From the NCBI RefSeq assembly GCF_932294415.1, contig NC_065536.1, positions 2,108,001 to 2,172,000 on the forward strand: a stretch of DNA of 64,000 nt. Reading direction: 5' to 3'. Both the position numbers and the translations under genes were made by a program. This document shows positions 48,721 through 60,100 of this stretch, piece by piece; within the stretch, counting starts at the first letter, position 1; every line of letters starts with the position of its first letter. The notes beneath the pieces are model-generated. The model worked only from the letters and a program-made list of their open reading frames with translations. It was not told the DNA's origin and searched no databases. The stretch comes from Quercus robur. Taxonomy: Eukaryota > Streptophyta > Magnoliopsida > Fagales > Fagaceae.

Positions 48721-48952
48721 AACCCCTCGACTATGGCGTGGGACCTTGGTTTAGGGGGATTAGCTCCTCGGCTAAGCCCTTAGAACCATCCGCGCTGCTG
48801 ACGCTACGAAGCATAGCCCCTATCTAAGAAACGTAGCCCCTTGTGGAACTTTATGCTAGGACACTACAACCGGCTGTTGGAAATGATGGGGGGATTGTCT
48901 CAACCCACCGTCTGTGCCAACACACAAGCCCTTTCCCACAGACGGCGCCAAT

Positions 48953-49655
48953 TATAAGAACTCAATTTGTAACAACCCAAAATGATATTGGGTTCGCACG
49001 TAAAAAAGGCCCAAACAACATCATTTGTAGAGCGTGGGTTTGAAAGGCTAGGCCTTAGTCACCGGACGGTGGTTGGTCGTGGTATTCGTACAGAGTTAAA
49101 CCGTGTTCGCTCGAGGAGTCTTTCTCCTTGAGGCGGTCTGGGAGGCTCTGGTTCTTGGCCTTTTTTCCCAGCCTTCTTTTTTGGCGCATCAACCTTCACA
49201 TTATATAGCCCTTCTTGGTTGATCCTAGCCCTCCACTTGTTGGTCAGGCAGGTGTCTACTTAAATACCCGTCCCATCAGCTGCCTCCCCTTGTTTTTTGT
49301 TAGTTGCAATGACCGAAGTCACCCTGTTTAGGCGTCTTTTCTCATTAATATGGTTAGGACATTTGCAGGCGCATTTAATGCGGAGGGGACGTATTTACCT
49401 TGAACTAGTTCTGCACCGTACTCCCACGTGGGTCCCGTTCTACTCGCCTCTTCTTCAGGGGGCTTTTTGGGGGCAGCCTTCAACGAGATGTTGCTCTTCC
49501 CTTTGAAGTCTTGGAATGCCGAGGACAGGGTCATCCTCGGCTGTGCCCCCAGGCATTTCGGCCTTTCCCTATTCGTCCTCGGCAAACACCTTCCTCAGCA
49601 CGGGCCCTGGGCCCTAGTAGAGCGTAGGCCGGATCATAAGCTTTCTGGCCCCACA
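48953..49655 (-). repeat. 5' LTR of nested element 4
   Basis: 703 bp. Its inner end reads TATAAGAACTC instead of TGTAAGGACTC, a G-to-A change at the terminal dinucleotide that arose after insertion. Confidence 0.85.
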
Positions 49656-49659
49656 CAAC

Positions 49660-50010
49660 CCTTTTTCAGGTCGGCCTTATTATGCCATACAGCTTTAATA
49701 AATTCATAATAATATCTTTTATAAGGGTTTCGGCCCTAAGTATCGCTTTTTCAGGTCGGCCTTATTATGCCATATAGCTTTAATAAATTCATAATAACAT
49801 CTTTTATAAGGGTTTCGGCCCTAAGTATCACTTTTTCAGGTCGGCCTTATTATGCCATACAACTCTAATAAGTTCATAATAACATCTTTTTTCGTTGTAA
49901 GGGTTTCTGCCCTAAGTATCTTCTGTTCAAGTCGGCATAATTGTGCTAGATAGTTTCAATAAGCGCAGAGTAAGGTCTTTTTATTAACAGGGATTTCGGC
50001 CCTAAGCATT
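49660..50010 (+). repeat. Second tandem array in element 3
   Basis: Four units of about 85 bp with CAGGTCGGCCTTATTATGCC and GGTTTCGGCCCTAAGTATC. The first two are nearly identical, the last diverged. Same unit as at 15335-15615. Confidence 0.8.
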
Positions 50011-50190
50011 GTTTAGAGTATAAAAATGAAGAGTTCATACGGTAATACGTCCATTCACGGCATAACCATTGCAGGAAAGGAAGAATACATAGAGTAAAAC
50101 AATGGCAACTTTTATTAATGTAAAGAAGTAGTACATCGTACAATGAAGGGCTTAAACAAGCCTATATAGGAAACAAATTACAAAAACAAG

Positions 50191-50228
<38 letters not shown>

Positions 50229-51157
50229 CAACAAACAACAATAAGAAGTCTTTTTAAATTCTGCTCTAGTAGCCACCATATTGAGAGGAGGACCCCTTTT
50301 GATGGATGAGGAGAAGAAGAGGAAGAAGTAAAAGCACCAGGATGGATCCGGTGATGGAAAAGAAGAAGAAGGGGAGGCAAAAGAAGGCACCAGTGAAGGA
50401 AGAGAGGAAGAAGCATGGATACTTAATCCTTGCGTCATCCCTGACTCCTAACATGCTGGTGCCATATTAGCTATGCTCGAAGGAGAGCGGATGGTACTGA
50501 TGATGAGCAATCCCAGCTCAATTGCACCAAAAGCTTGATGCGATTAACACCTGCTTCGGATTTTGGCTGAAGGAAGATGAGAAATATCTTGAGTCTTTGC
50601 CTACCCTGCCCTGACCGAGCCATCTTAAGCTTTGGAGGGACACGGTGCTTCTGGAGAGGATGTGGTTCCTTCACCCCCGCTTTTACTTCAGACATATCAC
50701 ACTCTAAGTTTTGATTGCGCTAATAAGGAAAACTTTGAGCGCGGCTTGAGGTGTAAAGCTTTAGAAAGGTTAAAGGGTCTCTATGTAAAGGAAGTGCCCT
50801 CTTGCCTTGCTTCTTATATGGAAGGTAAGTTCAGTGACATTTAATCCGTACAGATTTCCAAGAATAGCTACAAACGAGATAGTGTCCACTCAACTCCCCA
50901 ACGCCGTTTATAACCGTCAGATTTGGTTGGCCTCGTAAAGGGAAGTTATTAAAGACGCGCCTCGTACACGGAAACGGCAGGAGCGCATCGTGAGTAAATC
51001 TAGAAGAGTGTCTCGTAACCCGGCGCATTTTCTAAACAGATGAAGAGACACCAACATTAATGAGGGATAAAGATGGGCAAGCCTTGATACAGGCCCGACA
51101 TCAGCAAAATCCTCCTCCCCAACAAAGAGGTGGGGCAGCAGGATTTTGAGGGGCTAT

Positions 51158-51836
51158 TGTGGGGCCCAATAATTTGTGACCCTGGCCCATTTTTACATTG
51201 GGGCCCAAGGCCCGGGCCGAGGAGGGATATAGCCGAGGACGTATAATAAAAGTCCAAGTAATCTTGAGACATGGCCGAGGATGACTCTTTCCTCGGCATC
51301 CCCGTGGCCCTCCTGAAAGAAAGGGCAAGAGCGGTATAGGAATAGTTTTGGGAAAAACTTAAAATATCTGCGTTGATAGAGAAAGGACCGCTGGACAGTA
51401 TGGCGACCAAGGACAAAGGGAAAGCTGTCATTACTGCCATTGAATACTCTGCACCTGACAGAACCATGCTCTTCAGCTTTTACAACCACCCTCAACCACT
51501 TTGGGTATGGGTTAATGGAACAAGTATCAGTCCTGGAAAATCGAACCTACACATGGACGTTAGATGAGGGGCACATGCTAATATAAAAGGAAAAGTAAGC
51601 AATCCAGAGAAAGAGGAGGTTGGGAAAAAAGGCCAAGAACCAGAGCCTCCCAGACTGCCTTAAGGAGAAAGACTCCTCGAGCGAACACGGTTTAACTCTA
51701 CGAATACCACGACCAACCACCGTCCGGTGACCAAGGCTTAGCCTTTCAAACCCACGCTTTACAAATGATGTTGTTTGGGCTTTTTTTACGTGCGAACCCA
51801 ATATTATTTTGGGTCGTTACAAATTGAGTCCTTACA
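51158..51836 (+). repeat. 3' LTR of element 3
   Basis: 679 bp, followed by the ATAAG target duplication. Confidence 0.9.
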
Positions 51837-51841
51837 ATAAG

Positions 51842-52594
51842 AAAATTATTATGTATAAGCAATAAATTATGAGAATATGTATCATAAAAAATAATTAACT
51901 TTTGTACACACAATTAAATTCACAATTTTTTCTTATGGAAAGTTACGAGTGGTCCATAATTACTTTTACACAAATATACTATTGACGTTATTTTTATTTC
52001 CATCACTCATAGCTTATAACTTCAATAAGTTGTAGACCAAGTTGTGTGACTAGATCCATTCAAAACTAATAAGACCCTAAATTCAATATGTAATAATTTT
52101 TTTTCATAAAAATGTGTGTATAAGCAATAAAATTTGAGTTTGACGAACCCATTTGAACAGTTTTGAACCCTTAAAATGCCTCCACCATTCTTTGCTCTAT
52201 ATTGCTCTTTGGCATTCAAAGTTTGCCAAATTCAACGAAGATCTCAAGATCGCCACCATGATGCCACCATTGATGAGAAGACTGAAGTTTTTGACTTATC
52301 CAACCACCAAAATTCCCACGCTTTGCCAGTTAACAATCCAATCCGTTGATGAAGAATCCAACTAAACCCAATCCGTTGACACCTCTAGTGGAGAGAATGA
52401 GGAGACATCAGTTGGTTCAACTAAAGTATGTTTTTTTCCTAGAATTTTGTTTTAGGTCTATTATATTGATTCCATTATAGATATTTTAACTTTCCAATTT
52501 TAATTCTCATTCTTTGAAATTTTTTAGGCCATCTTAGACATATATCCTATGTCTGTTAAGTAGTTACTTTGTTTTTCTATAAGTTATATATATA
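51842..52594. other. Intergenic
   Basis: No gene recognised. A frame at 52153-52365 (70 codons) has normal-looking composition but no recognised similarity and is not called. Confidence 0.35.
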
Positions 52595-52978
52595 GGGTTG
52601 GGTTCAAGTTACATCTGGTGTAACTTTAATCAATGTTACACCATTCAATATATTTTAATTGAATGTGACTTTTGACAAATCCACCATCAAATTACATTAT
52701 TTTTGTATGTTTTCTATATTTGCAAAATTTTAAGGTGATCAAAGGTTAATATATATATCATCAATCAATTGTTTAAATTCAAGTTTTTCTACTTTAAAAT
52801 AATGCATAAAAGATGAGTTAATAAATTGAATTGTATATAGCATCCAATTTGCATGAATATTAAGAATATATAAAACAAGTAATTCAACAGTGAGATTTTC
52901 AAATATGAATTTTATAATAAGTTATTGGATGGTATAACATTGTTTAGAGTTACACTAGATGTAACTTGAACCCAACCC
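52595..52978. mobile_element. MITE with about 30-bp inverted ends
   Basis: The left end GGGTTGGGTTCAAGTTACAT (continuing ctggtgtaact) is matched in reverse by the right end (agttacactagatgtaacttgaacccaaccc) with one mismatch. It is 384 bp, AT-rich and non-coding, and lies between TATATATA stretches that could be an 8-9-bp target duplication, as in Mutator-type MITEs, though the (TA)n context makes this uncertain. Confidence 0.8.
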
Positions 52979-53233
52979 ATATATATAGACCTCATGGTAT
53001 TGTGTCAAATAAGTATTTAAGGCATTACAATTTTACATATTATTATTCTAATATACATTTTGGGTAAATTACACTAACACCCTTGAGATATACAACAAAA
53101 TTGAATATGCTCTACCTCATTTTTAAGAAGTGACACTTTATCCCAAAATGATCAAAATAATTTACACTTCGCCCCAAAATAATTCAAAAAAAGATGGCAC
53201 CAGTGTCAATTGTTTTGATTATTTCAAGGTATG

Positions 53234-53845
53234 TGATGATGCTGAAAATCGTCAATGAGTCGAATGATCCATACGCGCCCTTGATGAAACTTGAGAAAAC
53301 ACAAACACCAAGAAAACCTCATAGAGAGTATTGGTGTGGTACCGACTAAAAACCCCCCCGAAAGTTAAGTTAGAAAAGAGAATTTTTCTATCACTCTAGA
53401 ATGCCAGAACTAGGGTATTATTATGTGTAGCTCGATTTGTGAGGGTTTTGGGGGTTTTAATAGTAGTGTAGAGTTGACCTCCGTTTCTTGATGGAGAAGG
53501 TATTTCCTTGTAAAGAAGACCCTCTTCAATGCTCATATATCATGGGATTCTTTCCTTGTAGGGATTCCTCTGATTATGGTTGAGCATAGAATGCAAGACA
53601 TTTCCATATTAGGTTCCTCAGAGACCACTTAGGCCACGTAGGTGCCACGTGGCTTTGCCACCCGTCTCCCTTGAGTCCGTCCACTTTAAAGAGTCCGTCC
53701 ATCTCTCTGCCTTTCTGTCCAAGACACGATTCTATCTACTAGTTCTTTGACTGTTAGGCTATCTAGACCGTCTCTTTTGGCAACACCGTTGCTTATGACT
53801 AACTCTATTAATTGGATCCGTTTGCTTTGGGATTAATCCCTATCA
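53234..53845 (-). repeat. Possible LTR in reverse orientation
   Basis: Read on minus, a segment starts TGATAGGGATTAATCCC at 53845 and would end near 53234 in ..CATCATCA. Directly outside the start is a purine tract on minus (AGGGGGCAAC, 53846-53855), as expected for a polypurine tract next to a 3' LTR. The partner LTR was not found in the window. It fits with the decayed antisense gene at 54318-56585 being part of an old reverse-oriented LTR element. Confidence 0.4.
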
Positions 53846-54036
53846 GTTGCCCCCTTACTCCATGAGTTCGTCACTTGGTATCCTAGATGGACACGTGGAG
53901 TGACGGTTTCATGTAGGAGTCGTGTTTTGATTGACAGGGTAGTTGAGAGTCATAAATGCTGAGGGGACACGTGGCACAATTTCAGTGGTTGGCTACTTGG
54001 ATCGAAGTGTCGCTTTGTCTTCTGCATCGTTTTCTC

Positions 54037-54308
54037 TATATATATGTCACCTCTCCCATCCAATTCTACTTTTCGCAACCATTTTCTAGTGTCAGAGCGC
54101 CACCATCATCTGCAAGAATCTATCACTCCACTTTGTCACCTTAGTGCATTCGTTCACCACACCATTTTCGTCTCTTTTCTGCATTGTACACCTGTAAGTG
54201 ATCTCCGTCCTGTACACATATTTTTTATTTTCTTTTTTCATTTAAGTATTATATGTCCATTGCGTATACAGACCTGTAAAGTCTTAGGAGTTTATCCGTC
54301 ACTTATAG
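54037..54308 (+). promoter_or_regulatory. Promoter and 5'UTR intron of the older antisense-type gene
   Basis: TATATATAT at 54037-54045, then a leader, donor GTAAGT at 54194 and acceptor CACTTATAG at 54308. The start codon is at 54318. Same plan and similar intron size (115 bp) as at 45211-45411. Confidence 0.45.
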
Positions 54309-54317
54309 GTGTAATAG

Positions 54318-56585
54318 ATGTCTAGTGAAGCGTCGAGTGAACAATCGTGTGTCCGAGAAGGAGCGGGTTACGATAAGGTGTACCTGTCAGGTTAAGGCAA
54401 CCTTGGCGCCTCTTATCCTGAAAGGGTTTTTTTTGCCAACTCACCTTCCGAAGAGGAGGATGAGGATTTGGACGTGGATGGGTCAGAAAGTGATACAGAC
54501 GGAGACTTAAGACGACAAGGAGAGCTTTGAATCTCCTATTAGAATCGTTATTGGCCCTGACGGCCTTAGGAATTTCGACCTTCCCCCTTTGTGGATGGTC
54601 AATGATTTTAACTCGACCATTCAAAGAAAACACTTCAACACCTTACGGGAAAGGTATCAGATTCCCGTCGACGTCCCCATCCATCTACCTTTTAAGTTTG
54701 AAAAGTGCTACTACCGTGGTGCTGATGATGTCGGGGTGTATGAGCAAATGTTCAAGGCAAGATTTAAACTACCTTTGAGTGCTCTCCACTATCGCTTAGT
54801 CCAACACCTAGGACTAGCCATCATCCAGATTGCTTCGAATGCTTGGAGAATCTTTCTTGGTGCAGAGGTGTTATACGAGGTTCTGAGTAAAGGGAGACGT
54901 CGCTTAACCGTGGAGGAGTTCTTCCACTATTACTGTCCTACTGAGATTGTCAAGTCTAGGGGCATTTATAGCTACCTGCTAAGGAAACCGACGCTTAGGC
55001 TAGTGTACGAGAACCCTAACTCCAATCGGAACTAGAAGAACCGGTTTTTCTTCATCCAAGGAGACAACTGGGTGTGCCACCCTAACGAACGGGAGGACAT
55101 GCCCCTTGTTGATAGAACTTAGGGTATAATGCCCCCATTTGGTAGGAGTTCGTTTACTTAATTTGCTCATTTATTTATTTTGTCCATTTTACTTGTTTGT
55201 CTAACCATCTCTTGTTGCAGCTCAGGACCGTCCAGAGGTTGACCTTGAATAGTGGAGCTTCTTAGAGAAGATCTTCAGTATTTCACTAGAAGAGAGGATG
55301 TGGAAGAAGCTCGTCAATTTGGACACCCTACACTGGTACTATGAGGGTCCCAAGCCTATAGACACTGCCCGTCATTACGATGCACTCGCACGCCAACGTG
55401 AGTTCGTCACTTATTCCTTACTTTTTTAGTTCCTTAGTAATTTCTGTCTAACTCTTTCTTCCCGTCCCCTTTGGCACAGAAATGGAAGATGGTAAGAGGA
55501 GGGCTTTCATTAGCCAACAAGCCGCCACGCATGCAAAGAAATGGCAAGAGGAGGGTGTGCCCCCTACCGGAGGGATGGGCCCAGTTAAACCGTTCATCAA
55601 GAGGAAGACAAATGGACAAGGTTGACCGTCTTGCAAAGAAGCCAAAAGTGGTAATTACTACAACCGTCGGGGAGATGCCTCTAGCTACCAAGCTACCTCC
55701 TCTACCCCGTCATGGGACTGAGAAAGGTTTAATGGTGGCTAAAGGTCCCGTCGTTGAGCAGCGCCCTCCCCTCCTTCGCAAGGACTCGCGATATGCCATC
55801 AGGCAACTCTCGTCCATCATCAAGGATGATGATTATGAAAACTTGGGCAACCGTGCAACTGAAACCATGGGAGAGACTGGCCTTTTCAACTTGGCATAGG
55901 TGTGTAACCATCCTCTTTCCCTTCTGTTTCTCAAATACCCTTATTTCTAACCTTATTTTGACTCTTGCAGGGGGTGCTGATGATGAAGGGCTTGATGGAT
56001 CATTGCATGGCTTGAGAAAAGTTGGTTGTCCATCTAAAGGAGAGGGCCAAGGCCGCGGAGACGGGGTTGAACAAGCTTAAGGCTTAGAGGAAGGTGTAGA
56101 TCAAGAAGCTAGACACGACGAAAAAGGCATTGGAGGAGTCGGAGAGTCATGTTGAGGCGCTAAAGAAGGTGCTCAAGGACAAGGAGGGGGAGATCTCCTT
56201 GTTAAGGAAGCAAGTCCATCGGGCTAAGGAGGACGAGAAAACGGAGTTTCGCAACTCCGACGATTTCCTTGACGAGCTTGGCAACTGCTATGCTAATGGC
56301 TTTCATGAGTGCCTCCATTAGGTCAAGGCTCTCTTCCCCGACCTGGACGTGTCTTAGGTCTCCTTGGACGTCGTGGCCCAGACCCCAGCCAGATCCGTTG
56401 AGCTTGAAGGTATCGATGAGCTATTTAAGGCTGACCCCACTCCCGACGCTCAAGGTGATGAAGAAGCCGCTCCACAAGATGAACAGGTTAAATCTGTCGA
56501 GGATGAGAACCGTCTTGTTGAGGAGGCCAAGCCAGTTGATCACGAGAAGGTTATGGACGAGGAGGCCCTCGTTGACCAACCTTAG
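54318..56585 (+). pseudogene. Decayed transposon-encoded protein, relative of 45411-48102 in architecture
   Basis: Starts MSSEASSEQS at 54318; after a frameshift between about 54480 and 54540 a long clean stretch follows to 55032 (FDLPPLWMVNDFN; YQIPVDVPIHLPFKFEKCYY; FKLPLSALHYRLVQHLGLAI). Further exon-like pieces are near 55220-55397 (EDRMWKKL-like, with YYEGPKPIDTARHYDALARQ) and 55480-55620, and a last coiled-coil exon runs from about 55972 to 56585 (EESESHVEALKKVLKDKEGE; CYANGFHECLH). In-frame TAGs lie at 55033, 56085, 56097, 56319 and 56355, most where CAG is expected. The order of globular N-terminus then coiled coil, plus the 5'UTR intron, matches the gene in element 4. Function unknown. 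Confidence 0.65.
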
Positions 56586-56587
56586 CT

Positions 56588-57106
56588 TTTGAAACTTATT
56601 ATTATGTCTTATTTTTCTTTTCCCCCTTTTTTTTTTGTTACTTCTATTATAGAAATCATTGGGAGAACAGTGTTTATGTATTTTTGGGCTTTGAATGTAA
56701 ACATTTTGCCTTCCATGGGCTTTTATCTATTATCTTTTTCATATCCGTCGCTTGCATTTTTACTTGTTGTTTGAACATGCCTTTGCCATTATATTTCATT
56801 GGATTTTTCCGTCCATGTTAAGATCAGGTGGGATCAAATACACCCGTCCGTTCCCCTTTGGGATGCGACATGCGTAGTACAATTTTTACTCGTCCATTCT
56901 ATGGACTTAGGAATGTTGGGCTCATTTTTTATTTTCATTTTTGGTGGAGATAGATACAATATACTGCTCAAACTCTTTCTTTCTTAGACCTCTAATCACT
57001 TTGTGTTGAGGTTTATGTTAATATGTTAGGACTTTGTGGTTGGAGTCTTGGAGACAATTCAGTCACAAAGTCATAATTTAAAAAAAAAAAAAAAAAAAAA
57101 TCACAA
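56588..57106. other. Flank between the decayed gene and the LINE
   Basis: No gene recognised; probably the remaining body of the old LTR element (it resembles the 3' part that follows the gene in element 4 at 48110-48480 in style only). An A run lies at 57080-57100. Confidence 0.35.
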
Positions 57107-57174
57107 AGCTAACTTATTTGTTTTTTTTTTTTTTTTTTTTTTTTTTGGTAAAAAGGAAATTTCATTAAAACAAA

Positions 57175-60100
57175 CTAAAGGCTACCAGCAACAGCAGGAA
57201 TAGCCCTGATACAAAACACACCCTCCTTATCCGTACTAATAAGATCTAGCAAGTCCACAGGAGGATCCTGATACACATAATAACAACAATCCTGGAGCAT
57301 ACATTTCCTAGCTAAAAAGTCAGCACAAAAATTAGCCTCACGATAGCAATGCCCAATCCGAACTTGGCCAAATTGGGATATCAACTATCTACAATCATCA
57401 ACAATAGGCATAACAACCCGGTTCGAATAATAAGGATCTCTAATAATATCAACAACTGCTTTAGCATCAATTTGAATATCAACATCTTGAAGATGCATGT
57501 TGTGACAAAGGTTAAGGCCATCACGAAGAGCCCAAAGCTCAGCTATAAAGCTTGTGGTGACTCTGATGCATCTAGAGAAGCCACCAAGCCAATCTCCACG
57601 ATCATTCCGAATGATGCCACCGCAACCAGCTCTACCAGGATTCCCTAAGGCTGATCCGTCAATGTATAAGTGAACCCAGCCAGGTGAAGGCTTCTCCCAT
57701 TTGATCCGGAACATCCTTCTGCTACCTGCAATTTTAGGATTCAAAGCACAATATAAAAACTTAAGAGCTTGGAACACCGCCTCACCGTGAACACCAGGCC
57801 GAAAGATTTGACCTCTAAACACCACATTATTCCTTTCTTTCCACAACAACCAAATGACAAAAGGAAAAATAATTCTCCACGGTGGCTGATTGGGCACTCT
57901 GCACCCATGATCTTTGCAGTTCTTTTCAAGCCAAATGTGGAGGCTATCCTCAAAAAAGCTGCTGTTTGGCTGAACCCCCAGGCTAGTCCAAGTTGTTTTT
58001 GGCATCTCACAATCCCTAAGTCTATGAATAATGGTCTCAACTTCCCTTAGACAGATAAGGCACCTATCCATCTCACTAAGGTGCCTTTTAACAAGGCAAT
58101 CTCCCACCCCAATGCTATTATGCAAGCATTGTCACATGAAAGATTTAATACGCAGTAAAGTATCCACCTTCCAAACCCAACACCCCATAAACTCCTCTTC
58201 CTCGTCACTGCATCTAGTGGCTAAAGAATACGCTGATTTGAGCTCAAAATCCCCATGCTTATCACCATTCCAAATCAACCTATCTTCCTCAATAGAAGTT
58301 CCCAAAGAAAAAGGCATGGCATTAATTTCCATAATAACATCATTTTGAACTTGGACAGAAACTTTTGACCAATCCCATCCATGAGGACCAAAAACCTCTT
58401 TAACTTGGAGCCTCTCTTCTTCTTCAAGGAGAGGACCTTGAATTAAAGCTCTTAACGGAGCCTTTGCAAACCATTTGACATGCTAAATGCTCAAACTACT
58501 ATTTTGTCCCGGAATCCACCGAGTGCCTTTATGGAAAACCTCACTGCCCTTTTGAATTACTTTCCAAACTCTAGAGCAAGGAAGCTTGTCTTTAGCTCTA
58601 GCGTGCAACCGACGGCTAGTACAATACTTGCTTCTAAGAACCTTTGCCCACACAGCATCCTTCTCCGTCCGAAATCTCCAATTAAGCTTGGCAAGCAGAG
58701 CTTGATTCCTTCCCCTAGCTGATTGAATTCCAAGACCCCCTTGCTCTTTAGCTTTGGTCACTTTGTGCCAACCCACCCAATGTGTTCTTTTCAAAGAATC
58801 CGAAGATCCCCACAGAAAATTGCGATTAACTCTATCAATATCATCCAACAACTTCTTGGGTAACGCCGTGCATTGCATGACATAGGCAGGAATAGTAGAC
58901 GTGGAGGCTTGAATGAGCACCGTTCTGCCTGCAAGTGATAATAAATTAGCTTTCCACCCCGCCAACTTCTGCTTGACCCTATCCAAAATGAAATTTTGAT
59001 CTTGATTGTTCCCTCCCCGGTGCTTCAAGGGAAAACCAAGGTACTTTCCAAGATTAGGAGTAGATTTAAATCCCAAAATATCACACAAGGATTCTCTAGT
59101 ATCCATGTCTACATTTGGGGAGAAATAAACTCTAGACTTACTCTCACTGATGGATTGGCTAGACCTAGTACAAAAGTCATCAAGCACATCCCTAATTGTA
59201 GAACAATTCACATGATCCGCCTTCACAAAGAGAAACAAATCATCCGCCAAAAAACAAGTGAGAAAAAGCCATCCCACTTTGAGAGCTTTTGACAGGAACC
59301 CAACTCTTTTCACTACACTTATCTTCAATGATATGCCCAAGAACTTCCATACAAAGAATGAAGAGGTAAGGAGATAATGGATCACCTTGCCTAATTCCAC
59401 GCGAGGGGAAAATAGGCTCAGCAATTCCACCATTAAATAGAATAGAAGTGGAAACAGATGACACACAACTCATGATGAGATTAACCAAATTGTAGGGTAA
59501 ATTTGCATTAATCAACACTTCTCGAATGAAACTCCATTCAATTTTGTCATAAGCCTTTTCAAGGTCCACTTTAATTGCCATGTAGCTTCCCAGCCCCTTC
59601 TTATTACTAATAGTATGAATCAACTCTTGCACCACAATAGCATTGTCTACACTTCGCCTCCCCGGCACAAAAGCTGATTAGAGAGGGCAGACCAGCTTAT
59701 CAAGATGAGGTCTAAGCCTAGCTACAATGATCTTAGAGACAATCTTGTACACCGTATTGCAAAGGCTAATGGGGCGATAGTTCCCCAAACTTTCCGGGCC
59801 CGCTATTTTAGGAATTAGAATAATATTGGTTCTATTGAGGTAATCGGGGATTCTACCTTCTTCAAAGATATGCATAATTTCATTCCTCACAGATTCCTTT
59901 ACAGTGGGCCAAAACCTTTGGAAAAACCCCGCATGGAGTCCATCCGGACCAGGGGCTTTGAACGGTTTGAGAGCCCACAAACCCTTTCTGATTTCATCAT
60001 CAGACACCGGCAAATTCAGGCTGCCCTTATCCTTATCCGACAAAACCGCTTGCCACCTAGAGGGTTGGGGAATATGTAAAGGAGAGGAATCAAGGGTAGT

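Larger units (their letters stand above)
44180..49655 (-). mobile_element. Nested LTR element 4 with an antisense gene
   Basis: Inserted in reverse inside element 3: two 703-bp LTRs (44180-44882 and 48953-49655), target duplication CAACC (44175-44179 and 49656-49660). The reverse complement of the primer-binding-like segment, TTCCCACAGACGGCGCCAAT, lies just left of the right LTR (48933-48952), and the polypurine-like stretch (on -: gaggggctat) abuts the left LTR at 44883. So the element reads right to left: 5' LTR, primer site, short tandem array (48478-48720), interior, 3' LTR. The 4.07-kb interior has no gag-pol but carries a spliced gene on the opposite strand (45411-48102). Its ends resemble those of elements 1-3, so it is the same superfamily. 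Confidence 0.9.
42898..51836 (+). mobile_element. Non-autonomous LTR retrotransposon, element 3, carrying a nested element
   Basis: LTRs 42898-43578 (681 bp) and 51158-51836 (679 bp), TG..CA ends, target duplication ATAAG (42893-42897 and 51837-51841). A primer-binding-like TTGGTGCCGTCTGTGGGAA follows the left LTR; ggattttgaggggctat precedes the right LTR. Without the nested insertion (44180-49655 plus one 5-bp duplication) the element is about 3.46 kb, like elements 1 and 2, and its interior has the same order: first array (two units, 43810-43980), second array (49660-50010), A- and GA-rich tracts (50190-50410), backbone. No gag-pol. Confidence 0.9.

Noticed and set aside
52153..52365. 70-codon + strand frame
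   Set aside because: Composition is not odd, but no family, splice partner or start context supports it.
55434..55691. Minus-strand frame opposite the decayed gene
   Set aside because: Antisense to exon-like sequence; no similarity seen.
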